64,000 nucleotides of DNA. Origin: Kibdelosporangium banguiense. GTDB lineage: Bacteria > Actinomycetota > Actinomycetes > Mycobacteriales > Pseudonocardiaceae. Positions 1 through 8,962 of this stretch are shown piece after piece; position 1 is the stretch's first letter; every line of letters begins with the position of its first letter. Location of the stretch: positions 11,111,203 through 11,175,202 of the forward strand of contig NZ_JAGINW010000001.1 in assembly GCF_017876405.1 (NCBI RefSeq), written 5' to 3'. Made by a program: the position numbers and the translations under genes. The notes below the pieces were generated by a model, which was not told the DNA's origin, did not search any database, and was given only the letters and a program-made list of their open reading frames with translations.

Positions 1-1261
1 GACCTACTCCTACTCCGGCAACCAGACTCTGCAGCAGGGCTGGAACGGCGTCTGGGCCCAGTCCGGCAAGCAGATCACGGTCGCCGGCACCACCTGGAAC
101 GCCACCATCCCCGCGAACGGCAGCGTCAGCCCCGGCGGGAACTTCTCCTACAGCGGCAGCAACGCCAAACCGACGGACTTCGCGGTCAACGGCGCCGCCT
201 GCACCGGCACTCCTCCCCCGACCGAACCCCCGCCGCCAGGTTCGTCCGCACCGGCACTGAAGGTGTCCGGGAACAAACTGCTCACGGCGAGTGGGGCCGC
301 ATACCGGATGCTGGGCGTGAACCGGGCCAGTGGCGAGTTCGCCTGCGTTCAGGGCAAGGGAATGTGGGACAGCGGCCCGGTGGATCAGGCGTCGGTCAAC
401 GCGATGAAGGCCTGGCGCATCCGTGCGGTGCGGATTCCGCTGAACGAGGACTGCTGGCTCGGCCTGTCCGGTTCGCCCAGCGGCAGCACCTACCAGCAGG
501 CCGTCAAGGACTACGTGAACCTGCTCGTGGCCAACGGCATCAACCCGATCCTCGACCTGCACTGGACGCACGGCGTCTACACCGGCAACGTCTCGGCCTG
601 CTCGGACGTCAACGCGACCTGTCAGAAGCCGATGCCGAGCATGCAGTACACGCCGGCGTTCTGGACCCAGGTCGCCAACGCGTTCAAGGGCAACAACGCG
701 GTCGTCTTCGACCTGTTCAACGAGCCCTACCCGGACGCGGCCAACAACTGGTCGGACATGGCCGCCGCATGGCGTTGCCTGCGTGACGGTGGTACCTGCA
801 CCGGCATCACCTTCGAGGTGGCGGGCATGCAGGACCTGGTGGACGCCGTCCGCGCGACCGGTGCCACGAACGTGATCATGACTGCCGGGCTCACCTGGAC
901 CAACGACCTCAGCCAGTGGCTGGCCTATCGCCCGGCCGACCCGACCGGCAACCTGATGGCGTCGTGGCATTCCTACAACTTCAACGCCTGCATTACCGTG
1001 TCCTGTTGGGACAGTCAGGTCGGTGCGGTCGCCGCGCAGGTGCCGGTGCACGCCGGTGAGATCGGCCAGAACACGTGCGCACACGACTACATCGACCAGG
1101 TGACGACCTGGCTCGACGGGCGCGGCCTCGGCTACACCGCCTGGACGTGGAACCCGTGGGGCTGTGGCCAGGGCAACGTGCTCATCGAGGACTACAACGG
1201 CACGCCCACGCGGACCTTCGGTGAAGGTTTCCGGGCGCATCTGCTCGCCCTCACTCCATAA
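1..1261 (+). CDS. Secreted endoglucanase, CBM2-linker-GH5 (5' end outside window)
   Basis: The reading frame is open from base 2 and enters mid-way through a family 2 cellulose-binding module (Trp and Gly rich, ending near base 205 with a Cys). A Pro-rich linker (PPPTEPPPP) follows, then a GH5 catalytic domain. The domain shows ILDLHWTHG, the acid/base motif FDLFNEPYP (Glu near base 723) and the nucleophile motif HAGEIGQ (Glu near base 1060). It should hydrolyse beta-1,4-glucan outside the cell. The signal peptide and the start of the CBM lie upstream of the window. An internal GTG at 263 is not a plausible start because it would discard the CBM. The stop is 11 bases before an SGNH esterase that also carries a CBM2, so the two are probably co-transcribed cellulose or hemicellulose enzymes. 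Confidence 0.9.
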   Translation, partial: TYSYSGNQTLQQGWNGVWAQSGKQITVAGTTWNATIPANGSVSPGGNFSYSGSNAKPTDFAVNGAACTGTPPPTEPPPPGSSAPALKVSGNKLLTASGAAYRMLGVNRASGEFACVQGKGMWDSGPVDQASVNAMKAWRIRAVRIPLNEDCWLGLSGSPSGSTYQQAVKDYVNLLVANGINPILDLHWTHGVYTGNVSACSDVNATCQKPMPSMQYTPAFWTQVANAFKGNNAVVFDLFNEPYPDAANNWSDMAAAWRCLRDGGTCTGITFEVAGMQDLVDAVRATGATNVIMTAGLTWTNDLSQWLAYRPADPTGNLMASWHSYNFNACITVSCWDSQVGAVAAQVPVHAGEIGQNTCAHDYIDQVTTWLDGRGLGYTAWTWNPWGCGQGNVLIEDYNGTPTRTFGEGFRAHLLALTP

Positions 1262-1272
1262 AGGAGTCGACA

Positions 1273-2298
1273 ATGCCTCGCAGGCCCTTGCTGTTCGCAT
1301 TGCTCGCCGCGTTGCTGACGATCACGTTGGCGCAGCCCGCGTACGCGGCCGCCCCGGTCCGGATCATGCCGCTCGGTGACTCCATCACCGCCGGTCCCGG
1401 GTGCTGGCGGGCCTTGCTGTGGGATCGCCTGCAGCGCGCCGGGTACACGAACATCGACTTCGTGGGAACCCAGACAGGCGGCGGTTGCTCGGTTCCCCAT
1501 GACGGCGACCACGAGGGGCACGGCGGATACTCGGCGACCGGCATCGCCAACCAGAACCAACTGCCGCCCTGGTTGCAGGCCACGAGGCCGGACATCGTCC
1601 TGATGCACCTGGGGACCAACGACTTGTGGGGCGGCACGATCGGCACTGACGCGATCCTGGCCGCGTACTCGAAACTCGTGGACCAGATGCGGGCGAGCAA
1701 CGCGAACATGAAGATCCTGGTCGCCCAGATCATCCCCATGGAGCCCGCCAACTGCACCGGATGCGCGCAGCGAGTGGTGGCGCTCAACAACGCGATCCCG
1801 GGCTGGGCCGCGGGAAAGTCGACGTCACAGTCCCCGATCGTCGTGGTGGACCAATGGACGGGCTTCAACGCGGCCACCGATACCAACGACGGCGTGCACC
1901 CGATCGACTCCGGCTTCCAGAAGATGGCCAATCGCTGGTACCCGGCCACAGCGTCGGCCATCGGCGGCACCACTCCACCGGACCCGCCACCCGGCGGCGT
2001 CTGCACCGCGACCTACCGCGTGGTCAGCCAATGGACCGGCGGATTCCAAGGTGAAGTCAGCGTCCGCAACGGCACAACCGCGGCGACATCCTCGTGGACA
2101 GCCACATTCAGCTTCGGCAACGGCCAGCAGATCAACCAGGCCTGGAACGCCACCGTCACCCAGACCGCAGCAGCAGTCACCGCACGGAACGTCAACTGGA
2201 ACGGTGCCCTGACACCAGGAAGTTCAGCCACATTCGGCTTCGTGGCAAGCTGGACAGGCAGCAACACACCACCGACAGCCAACTGCACGGTCAGCTGA
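1273..2298 (+). CDS. Secreted SGNH/GDSL esterase with C-terminal CBM2
   Basis: The 341-residue protein has a Sec signal peptide (residues 1-26, ending AYAAA). The SGNH hydrolase domain shows block I MPLGDSITAG (Ser of GDS), block III HLGTNDLWGG and block V DGVHPIDSGF (catalytic Asp and His). A Pro-rich linker (TTPPDPPPGG) leads to a CBM2 of about 100 residues bounded by two Cys. Such enzymes are usually carbohydrate acetylesterases acting on acetylated xylan or related polymers; the CBM2 should hold it on cellulose. A Shine-Dalgarno-like AAGGAG precedes the ATG. It follows the GH5 gene by 11 bases and probably shares its transcript. The exact substrate cannot be read from sequence. Confidence 0.9.
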   Translation: MPRRPLLFALLAALLTITLAQPAYAAAPVRIMPLGDSITAGPGCWRALLWDRLQRAGYTNIDFVGTQTGGGCSVPHDGDHEGHGGYSATGIANQNQLPPWLQATRPDIVLMHLGTNDLWGGTIGTDAILAAYSKLVDQMRASNANMKILVAQIIPMEPANCTGCAQRVVALNNAIPGWAAGKSTSQSPIVVVDQWTGFNAATDTNDGVHPIDSGFQKMANRWYPATASAIGGTTPPDPPPGGVCTATYRVVSQWTGGFQGEVSVRNGTTAATSSWTATFSFGNGQQINQAWNATVTQTAAAVTARNVNWNGALTPGSSATFGFVASWTGSNTPPTANCTVS

Positions 2299-2320
2299 CT
2301 AGTACGGCTGAAGGGGTGGA

Positions 2321-3205
2321 CTATCCGTTGTGTGCTTCGAACTCGGTCGCCAGCGTCTGTTGGGTGGCCGCCCACGACGCCAGGAGCGCCAAGTTGTCAG
2401 CGGTCGGCGTGCCCGCGGGTGCGGTGTAGACGTTGAGAAGCAGGCCGGGTTCGGCGGGCAGTTCCAGGGACTCGACGTCCAAGTCGAGCCGGCCCACGAT
2501 CGGATGGTGCACCCGCTTGCGCCCGGACCGGTGCAGCCGCACGTCCTGAGATGCCCACCGCTGCCGGAACAGCTCGCTGCACGTCGACAGTTCGCCAACC
2601 AGTGCGATCAGCTCCTCGTCGTGCGGATTGCGGCCGGCTTCCATGCGTAGCTTCGCGGCCGCGTCACCGGCAACTTGGTCGTAGTCGACAAAGAAATCTT
2701 TGGCCGCCTCGGGAGCCAGATAGACGAACCGCGCTGTGTTCGCGGGCCGTCGCGGGTCGGCCAGCACCGGTGAAAACAGCGCGCGGGCGAGTTGATTCAT
2801 GGCGAGCACGTCATAACGTCCGTTACAGATCCAGGCCGGCGCATCGGAGATGGCGTCGAGCACCTGCTGCAGCGTCGAGCGCACCCTCACGGCGGGCCTG
2901 CGCCGGCGTGGGCCGCTGGGCGCCCCGGATTGGCGCGCGAGGTGGAACAGATGGTCGCGCTCGGCCTCGTCGAGTTGCAAGGCAGAGGCCAACGCGTCGA
3001 GCACGCCATCGGAGGCACCGGCGAGGCTGCCGCGCTCCATGCGCACGTAGTAGTCGACTGATACCCCCGCCAGTAGCGCTACCTCCTCGCGACGCAGACC
3101 TTTGACCCGACGATTGCCGCCGTAAGCGGGCAGGCCCGCCTGCTCGGGTGAGATGCGGGCGCGACGCGAGCTGAGAAACTCCCGGATATCGGTGCGTGGA
3201 TCCAT
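2321..3205 (-). CDS. XRE-family regulator with MmyB-like ligand-binding domain
   Basis: The 294-residue protein begins with a helix-turn-helix of the XRE type (RRVKGLRREEVALLAGVSV, residues about 33-51) followed by a long effector domain with the MmyB-like features DAPAWICNGRYDVLAMN and a LYLNVYTAPAGT-like end. Actinomycetes have many such regulators, often next to a short-chain dehydrogenase, as here (SDR 76 bases upstream on the same strand). I chose the ATG at 3205 because GAGGGG lies nine bases before it; the ATG three codons earlier overlaps that ribosome site. The ligand is unknown, and control of the neighbouring SDR is an inference from position. Confidence 0.85.
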   Translation of the reverse strand: MDPRTDIREFLSSRRARISPEQAGLPAYGGNRRVKGLRREEVALLAGVSVDYYVRMERGSLAGASDGVLDALASALQLDEAERDHLFHLARQSGAPSGPRRRRPAVRVRSTLQQVLDAISDAPAWICNGRYDVLAMNQLARALFSPVLADPRRPANTARFVYLAPEAAKDFFVDYDQVAGDAAAKLRMEAGRNPHDEELIALVGELSTCSELFRQRWASQDVRLHRSGRKRVHHPIVGRLDLDVESLELPAEPGLLLNVYTAPAGTPTADNLALLASWAATQQTLATEFEAHNG

Positions 3206-3290
3206 CGTGGCCATCCCCTCACCGTAAGCCCGTCCCGCAGTCTGAGGGAGGCACTGCGGGTACCCCGACGACTGCGTCGAGACCCGACGC

Positions 3291-4094
3291 CTAGGTACCC
3301 GATGCGGTCGTCGCGATGCCGCCGTCTACCGGGATGATGGCGCCCGTGAGGTAGGACCCAGCCCGGCTAGCGAGAAACACGGCGACACCCGCCATGTCGT
3401 CGTCGCGGCCGAGCCGGCGCAGAGGGGCCTTCGCCACGATCGTGTCGCCGACGGCATCGAGCGTGGACGCCATCATCTGCGACGGGAACGGTCCTGGGGC
3501 TACCGCGTTCACCGTGACGTGCTGTGGGCCCAGTTCTCTGGCAAGCACTCTGGTGAGTTGATGGAGTGCCGCTTTGCTGCCGGCGTACGAGTAGTTGGGC
3601 GAATCGGCGACGTGGATGGCGGCGATACTGCCGATGTTGATGATCCGCGCGGGATCATCGGCGGTGCCCGCCCTGCGAAGTGCCGGGAGCAGCGCCTGCG
3701 CCAGCCAGAACGGCGACTTGAGGTTGAGGTCGATCACTGCGTCCCAGGCCTCGTCCGGGAACGTCGCCAGCGGCTCGCGCCACATCGCTCCCGCGTTGTT
3801 GACAAGGATGTCCAGGCGTTCCGAGTCGGCCTTGACAAGATCAGCGAGGCGCTGACACTCGTCGTGCCTGGACAGGTCGGCGGGGATTGCTTGAACGTCG
3901 CCGAATTCGGACAGTAGATGCTGTGCCTCCGCGCACGTGTCTGCCTTGCGTGAGCTGATGACGACGCGGGCGCCCGCCTGGAGAAGGCCGCGCGCTATCA
4001 TCATCCCAATGCCCCTGGTGCCGCCAGTGACAAGGGCGTACTTCCCACTCAGATCGAAAAGTTCTGTGTGAGTGGTGAATTGGTTGTCCGCCAT
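3291..4094 (-). CDS. SDR-family NAD(P)-dependent oxidoreductase
   Basis: The 267-residue protein is a classical short-chain dehydrogenase: cofactor motif TGGTRGIG (residues 19-26), NNAG at about 98, and catalytic YSYAGSK with Tyr and Lys four residues apart. It matches the gluconate 5-dehydrogenase/3-oxoacyl-ACP reductase type group, which does not fix the substrate. The ATG is preceded by a GGAG-like site that lies inside a remnant of an F420-dependent oxidoreductase gene, so its present 5' region was probably formed by a deletion. It is followed by an XRE regulator in the same direction. Confidence 0.88.
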   Translation of the reverse strand: MADNQFTTHTELFDLSGKYALVTGGTRGIGMMIARGLLQAGARVVISSRKADTCAEAQHLLSEFGDVQAIPADLSRHDECQRLADLVKADSERLDILVNNAGAMWREPLATFPDEAWDAVIDLNLKSPFWLAQALLPALRRAGTADDPARIINIGSIAAIHVADSPNYSYAGSKAALHQLTRVLARELGPQHVTVNAVAPGPFPSQMMASTLDAVGDTIVAKAPLRRLGRDDDMAGVAVFLASRAGSYLTGAIIPVDGGIATTASGT

Positions 4095-4177
4095 TGGTCT
4101 CCGTAACCTCTGTCGTGAAAGAATGCGCCGAGTCCGAGTAGGGCACGGCCACCCGAAAGCACATCGAGGGTCGTAAC
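4091..4177 (-). pseudogene. Remnant of an LLM-class F420-dependent oxidoreductase
   Basis: Read on the minus strand this stretch encodes VTTLDVLSGGRALLGLGA followed by a FFHDRGYGDQW-like run. The first part matches a hallmark segment of luciferase-like F420-dependent monooxygenases, which normally sits about 110 residues into a protein of roughly 300. Nothing recognisable of the family lies before or after it in any frame, and it runs directly into the SDR start codon. I read it as a deletion scar. The recognised segment is short, so the call rests on one motif. Confidence 0.5.
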
Positions 4178-4390
4178 GGATAATGCAAACCCAGATCCAT
4201 TACTTCTCCCCGGTGTGGCTGGGAGCCGGCTCAACCAGGTTGACAGGCGTTTTGGACGTCTGGGAGACCCTGGTGACACAGGTACTGTGAGAGCCTCCCT
4301 TGCCTGGTGCGCGCCCGGCCCGACATCATGTCGGTAGATCTCCGCTCAGGGGGAAGCGTTACGGGTGGCCGGCGGGGTCCACATAGGAGG

Positions 4391-4648
4391 CTACGAGCAG
4401 GTCCAGCGGACCGCGCCACTGCTGGATGTGATGCCGAGGACGGTGTCGTGGTCGCCGATGACGTAGACGTCCTTCGGCAGGGGTGTGCCGCTGTGCAGGG
4501 TGTTGTCCAGCCAGACTGCTGGCAGGCCGGTCAGGGAGGCGGCCTGGACTGACCATGTGCAGGCGTGCGGTTCGGCTATGTCCGGTGCTGTGATGGCCAC
4601 GCTGGCTGTGAGTACCCCGGCGACGAGCACGCCGACACGCGTGAGCAT
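4391..4648 (-). CDS. Small secreted protein of unknown function
   Basis: The 85-residue protein starts at the ATG at 4648, eight bases behind an AGGGGGAT ribosome site. The first 25 residues (MLTRVGVLVAGVLTASVAITA) form a clear Sec signal peptide, leaving a mature protein of about 60 residues with two Cys (one in HACTW, one at the C-terminal WTCS) that could form a disulfide. A run such as LPKDVYVIGDHDTVLGIT has no family I recognise. It lies just downstream of the sialidase on the same strand but is separated by 92 bases, so co-transcription is uncertain. Confidence 0.6.
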   Translation of the reverse strand: MLTRVGVLVAGVLTASVAITAPDIAEPHACTWSVQAASLTGLPAVWLDNTLHSGTPLPKDVYVIGDHDTVLGITSSSGAVRWTCS

Positions 4649-4740
4649 TGAGATCCCCCTTCGGTCCGCCGGTCCATTATGGCGGCGGACCCTTGCAGAA
4701 TTCTTGCAGCGAGGCCAGGCCCGGAGGCCTGGCCCCGCGA

Positions 4741-7700
4741 TCATGAGGCGTTGGTGAAGGGCAGGTGTACCGCGGTCACCGGGCCGAGGTCCACGTTGCC
4801 TGCCAGCTCGGCGTCGGTCAGGGCCCGGCGGTGGATGCGGAACTCGTCCAGTGAGCCCTTGAACCTGTTGGTGCCATCGGGTTTGACGCCGAGGCGGATG
4901 CCGTCGACGGCGAACGCGTCACCGTAGGTCAAGGACCCCGCCACCTGGCCAGTCGACCGGTTGTCGTCGACGAGCAACTCCAAGGTATTGCCGGACCGCC
5001 GGATCGTGACGAGGTGCCAGGTGTTGTCGCCAAAGCCGATGGCTGCCGAGAGGTCGGCGACAGCCATTTCGTAGGCACCGGTGTCGGTCTGCAGGTAGCC
5101 GTAGATCCGGTCCTTGCCGGGTTGGGCGCGTAGCCACATCGACCTTTCTGTGGCGCCGGTTCCGTAGGCCCAGAGGATGACCTGATCAGCGGTTGTGTCT
5201 GTGGCGGAGTACTTCACCCAGGTTGAGACCGTGAAGTCACTGTCTGCCAACGCAATGCTCGGACGGTAGGGCATGTAGGCCTCGTCGTCCGTGCCGTCGA
5301 ACTGCAACGCCGTACCGTATCGGCCCGCGACAACTGCGGGGGCACCAAGAACCTTGGCGTTGACGCAATGCACGGAGGAATCGGGGGTCTGCGGTCCGGT
5401 CACCGGGTCTGCGATGTCGTGCGCCTGGGTGTTCTGGTTCTCGAAGGTCCACCACAAGGCGGGCATGTCGCCCGGGAAGCGGCCGGTCGCCGCGGTGTCG
5501 AGCTCGGCGGCGGTCAAGGCCCGGTGATACAGCCGGAAGTCGTCCAGCATGCCCTGCATCACGTCGGTTCCGTCCATCTTGGACCCGAGTCGCAGGCCCT
5601 TGATGTCGTCGGATTGGTCAGCGCTCACCGATCCGGTCAAACCTGTTGCCGTCGCGGGGTTTCCACCGTCGACACTGAGCTGGACCTGGCCGCCGGTACG
5701 GGTCAGGGCGAGCAGGTGCCAGGCGTTGTCACCGAACGCCGTCCGGCTCGTGGTGTCCAGCAGTTCGACACCTACGGCATCGGTGCCGGTTTCCACCCAC
5801 GCGTACAACCGGTCCTGGCTGGGCTGGGCCCGGACCCAGAGCGCTCGCTTGCCCGACGTCGTGCCGTAGGCCCAGACAAGCGCTTGATTGGAGGGGCGTA
5901 CCGTGGCGCTGTACTTGAACCAGGCGGCCATCGTGAAGTCGCCCGCCCCGAGGTCCAAGGTCGACGAGAACGGCGTTTCCACACCGGGATGCGACGAGTC
6001 GACCTTCAGTGCCCTGCTGTTGGGACGTCCCACATCGGTCTGGATCCCGCCGAGGACTGTGGCTGTCGCACAGTGCCCGGAAACGTCCTCGGTGATCGGC
6101 GTCGCCGTCCTGCCGGGCACGGCCGCGCGGTCGATCTTCGTCATCGCCAGGTGCAGCACACGCTTGCCGCCCCGGGTCAGCTCGACGTCCTTGATCCGTC
6201 CCGCCAACGCGTCGCTGACGCCCGCATCCTGCTTGCCACCAAGGCGAATCCCGGTCACGCCTGCGCTCACCGGCCCTGCGATGCCGTCCGCGGTCACCGA
6301 CGCCGTGCCCACCGTGAGCCGCATCTGGCCGCCAGTCCGGACAACGGTCAGCTGGTGCCAGGTGTCGTCCCCGAACGCGACTGCGGCGCTGCCGTCCTTC
6401 ACCGAAACGTTCGCACCGCCACTGGCACCCTCGACCCACGCGGTGACCTGATCGTCATCAGGCTGAAGACGTATCCAGATCTGCGGAACACTGGCGCCCG
6501 TGCCGTAACCCCAGAACAAGACCTGGTTACGGGTCGTATCTGTTGCCTGGTAACGGAACCGCAGCGAGAGTGTGAAATCGCCACTGCCCGGATCGATCGT
6601 CCGCGAGTACGGCACGTCAGCGTAGTCGCCGGTTCCGTCAAGCAGCAGACCGTCGTTCACGGTCGCGTTCCCTTTGAGGTACGCGTCATTCGCCTCGACC
6701 GTACTGTCCGGAGTGGTCAGTCCGGCGGCCTGGGCCGGTTGGCTGGAGGGCGTTCCATGGGTTGTGCCCGGCAGGCCGAGCTGGGCCGGAGTGAACCGGG
6801 TGAACCGGATCTCGTCGGCGGAGAACGAGGTCCCGCCTTCGTACAGCAGACCGATCTCGCCGCCGGTCAGCTCTGCCACGTCCGAGTAGCCCGAACGATC
6901 GTTGGTGACCAGCCCGTTCGACGCGCTGGCCCACGTGGTGCCGCGATCGGTGGAGTACCGGATCCGCATCTGCTTGCGGTCCTGGGGATCGCCCGGGGAG
7001 GAGAAGATCAGGACGTCGCCAGGGGTGGTCCGGTAGGTGTTCTTCAGTGCCAGTACCGAACCCTGCACGTTCGGCGTGACCAGGGACGGCACCAGGGAGA
7101 ACTTCGGCATCGTGGTGCCGCCGTCGGTACTGACCGCCCTCGCCCTGTGGTCGCTGTCATCGACCTCGTTTCGCGCTCCCGCGTACAGCGAGCCGTCGGG
7201 CAGCTCGGTCACGACGATCTCGCCAGGGCTCAGCACATCCTTCACGTAGGAGTTCTCAGTCCGGCTCGCCTGCCAGGTTTCGCCATGGTCGTCGCTGTAC
7301 AGCACTCCCGCCAGTACGACCTCGGAGCCCGGCTTCTGGTGCGCGCCAACGATCAGACGTCCCGCGTGTGCACCGTGCTCCAGCTGGATGCCGTGTGCCG
7401 GACCGGTGGCGAACCAGCCGTTGTTGGTACCGTCCATGCTGGCGCCCAACGGTTTCGGCGCCGTCCAGGTCAGTCCGTCGTCGGCGCTCTGCTGGATCCA
7501 CGGCAGCCGCCTGCCGGTCGGCGTCGCCTCGTTGGACGTGGTGATCAGCAAGATCTTCCCGGTCGTCCGGTCGACCACCGGAACCGGGTTGCCACGCGTG
7601 AAGGGAGCGAACTGGTCGGTCGCGTTTCCCTGAGCGACGACCCGGATCGGTCCCCAGGTCCGGCCGTCGTTGGTGGACCGGCGGACCACCAGGTCGATGT

Positions 7701-7941
7701 CGCCGCGATCGGCGCACGTAGGCGACTTACGGGCCTCCGCGAACGCCAGCAGCGTCCCGGACGTGGTCCGGCTGAGGACCGGGATCCGGAAACAGCCGTA
7801 ACCGTTGGTGCCACCGCGATACAGCACCTGGTGCGAGCCGACGACGCTGACACCGCTGGCGCCTGCGGTCACCGGAACGAACGCGAGTATCAGGAGAACT
7901 GGTAAGAGAATCCGCAGGCAACGCACAATGACCCCAATCAT
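4741..7941 (-). CDS. Secreted exo-sialidase (GH33 fold) with three LamG-like domains
   Basis: The 1066-residue protein begins with a signal peptide (ILLPVLLILAFVPVTAGASG, residues 11-30). Next comes a six-bladed sialidase domain with the FRIP motif (residues 51-54, Arg of the substrate triad) and several Asp boxes (STNDGRTWG, SADDGLTWT, SDDHGETWQ, STDRGTTWA) up to about residue 390. Three tandem concanavalin/LamG-like modules of about 200 residues follow, each with a GDNTWH- or GDDTWH-like signature and ending with a DxFRxHRRALT-type strand. The LamG repeats probably bind glycan. The start at 7941 places the signal peptide at the N-terminus; upstream Met codons would add a Cys/Pro-rich leader and are rejected. 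Substrate could be sialic acid or another nonulosonic acid. Confidence 0.88.
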   Translation of the reverse strand: MIGVIVRCLRILLPVLLILAFVPVTAGASGVSVVGSHQVLYRGGTNGYGCFRIPVLSRTTSGTLLAFAEARKSPTCADRGDIDLVVRRSTNDGRTWGPIRVVAQGNATDQFAPFTRGNPVPVVDRTTGKILLITTSNEATPTGRRLPWIQQSADDGLTWTAPKPLGASMDGTNNGWFATGPAHGIQLEHGAHAGRLIVGAHQKPGSEVVLAGVLYSDDHGETWQASRTENSYVKDVLSPGEIVVTELPDGSLYAGARNEVDDSDHRARAVSTDGGTTMPKFSLVPSLVTPNVQGSVLALKNTYRTTPGDVLIFSSPGDPQDRKQMRIRYSTDRGTTWASASNGLVTNDRSGYSDVAELTGGEIGLLYEGGTSFSADEIRFTRFTPAQLGLPGTTHGTPSSQPAQAAGLTTPDSTVEANDAYLKGNATVNDGLLLDGTGDYADVPYSRTIDPGSGDFTLSLRFRYQATDTTRNQVLFWGYGTGASVPQIWIRLQPDDDQVTAWVEGASGGANVSVKDGSAAVAFGDDTWHQLTVVRTGGQMRLTVGTASVTADGIAGPVSAGVTGIRLGGKQDAGVSDALAGRIKDVELTRGGKRVLHLAMTKIDRAAVPGRTATPITEDVSGHCATATVLGGIQTDVGRPNSRALKVDSSHPGVETPFSSTLDLGAGDFTMAAWFKYSATVRPSNQALVWAYGTTSGKRALWVRAQPSQDRLYAWVETGTDAVGVELLDTTSRTAFGDNAWHLLALTRTGGQVQLSVDGGNPATATGLTGSVSADQSDDIKGLRLGSKMDGTDVMQGMLDDFRLYHRALTAAELDTAATGRFPGDMPALWWTFENQNTQAHDIADPVTGPQTPDSSVHCVNAKVLGAPAVVAGRYGTALQFDGTDDEAYMPYRPSIALADSDFTVSTWVKYSATDTTADQVILWAYGTGATERSMWLRAQPGKDRIYGYLQTDTGAYEMAVADLSAAIGFGDNTWHLVTIRRSGNTLELLVDDNRSTGQVAGSLTYGDAFAVDGIRLGVKPDGTNRFKGSLDEFRIHRRALTDAELAGNVDLGPVTAVHLPFTNAS

Positions 7942-8178
7942 CGGGACGGCTGGGCCAGGCTCGCCAGCGGACTCCACCCTCCAACAGTGACACGGACAGA
8001 TGGGACGTCCCATGCCATCTTGCTGCCATGGACGCGAAGCCGATGGCAGCAAGGTGTCACCGCGCGGGCGGTCAGCGAGCCGATCTGGAAGCCCAGGATC
8101 CCGATGTTCCTGGGCCTGGACCCGGCCGCCGTGGAGCGGGAAACTCGGCTTCCGAGAGATCAGGCATGAGTACCGATG

Positions 8179-8919
8179 TCAACTGTGGAAAGCGCCCGGG
8201 GTATGGCCGAACGAGCGACGGAAGACATCGATGAACGCGCTCGCCGACGACCACCCGCAGCGATGGGCCACAGTGGTCACAGGCAAGTCGTCGGCCAGCA
8301 TCCGCAGGGCGTGATAGAGGCGCAACTGGGTGCGCCACTGCGGGAACGTCATCCCGACGTCGGCGCGGAACAGGCGGCTCAGGGTCCGCTCCCCCACACC
8401 GATGGACGCCCCCAGCTCGGCGAGAGTGCGTGAGTCGGCCGGATTGTCCTGCAACAGCGCACAGAGCTCGACCAACCGGAGATCACGGGGAGCCGGGAGC
8501 TGGACGGCCCGCCGTGGCGACGTGCGCAACTGGTCCAGGAGCACGGCACGCAACCGCCGCCGCTCTGGACCGTCCTCGACCGGCTCACGGGTGTACGCCA
8601 CGATCAACTCTCGCAACAGCGGGCTCACCGACAGCACGGTCGGCTCGTACAGACCAAGCGGGTTGGTACGCGCGGGCAGGCCCACCAGATGCAGGTCGAC
8701 ACGGCTGTGCGCACGATGCGCGTGCACTGTGCCCGCCGGTACCCAGATCGCCTGCGTGCCCGGGGCGAACCAGGTGCCCGCGTCTGTCGTCACCGCCACC
8801 ACGCCGGAGCCCGCGTACACGATCTGGTGATCGTCATGACGGTGCGCGCTGATATCCGCCTTGTGCGGCAACTCCCGTGTCCGCGTCGGCGCCAGGGGAA
8901 GGTGGCGGATTTCCGGCAT
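8179..8919 (-). CDS. AraC-family transcriptional regulator (cupin plus HTH)
   Basis: The 246-residue protein has an N-terminal cupin-like sensor (HRHDDHQIVYAGSGV, residues about 26-40, then WVPAGTVHAHRAH) and a C-terminal AraC HTH pair (LAELGASIGVGERTLSRLFR and VAHRCGWSSASAFIDVFRRSFGHTPGAF). This cupin-AraC group is commonly divergent from, and controls, an efflux or MFS gene. Here an Fsr-like exporter starts about 45 bases away on the other strand, so the short shared region should carry its operator. The inducer is unknown. Confidence 0.9.
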   Translation of the reverse strand: MPEIRHLPLAPTRTRELPHKADISAHRHDDHQIVYAGSGVVAVTTDAGTWFAPGTQAIWVPAGTVHAHRAHSRVDLHLVGLPARTNPLGLYEPTVLSVSPLLRELIVAYTREPVEDGPERRRLRAVLLDQLRTSPRRAVQLPAPRDLRLVELCALLQDNPADSRTLAELGASIGVGERTLSRLFRADVGMTFPQWRTQLRLYHALRMLADDLPVTTVAHRCGWSSASAFIDVFRRSFGHTPGAFHS

Positions 8920-8962
8920 GATCTGTCATTTTATCGGAAGCGCGACAGCGGGTACGGCGGCG

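Noticed and set aside
5368..7905. 845-codon open frame on the plus strand
   Set aside because: It is exactly antisense to the sialidase/LamG gene; its composition is Arg/Gly/Val-rich without domains, the usual mirror frame of a high-GC gene.
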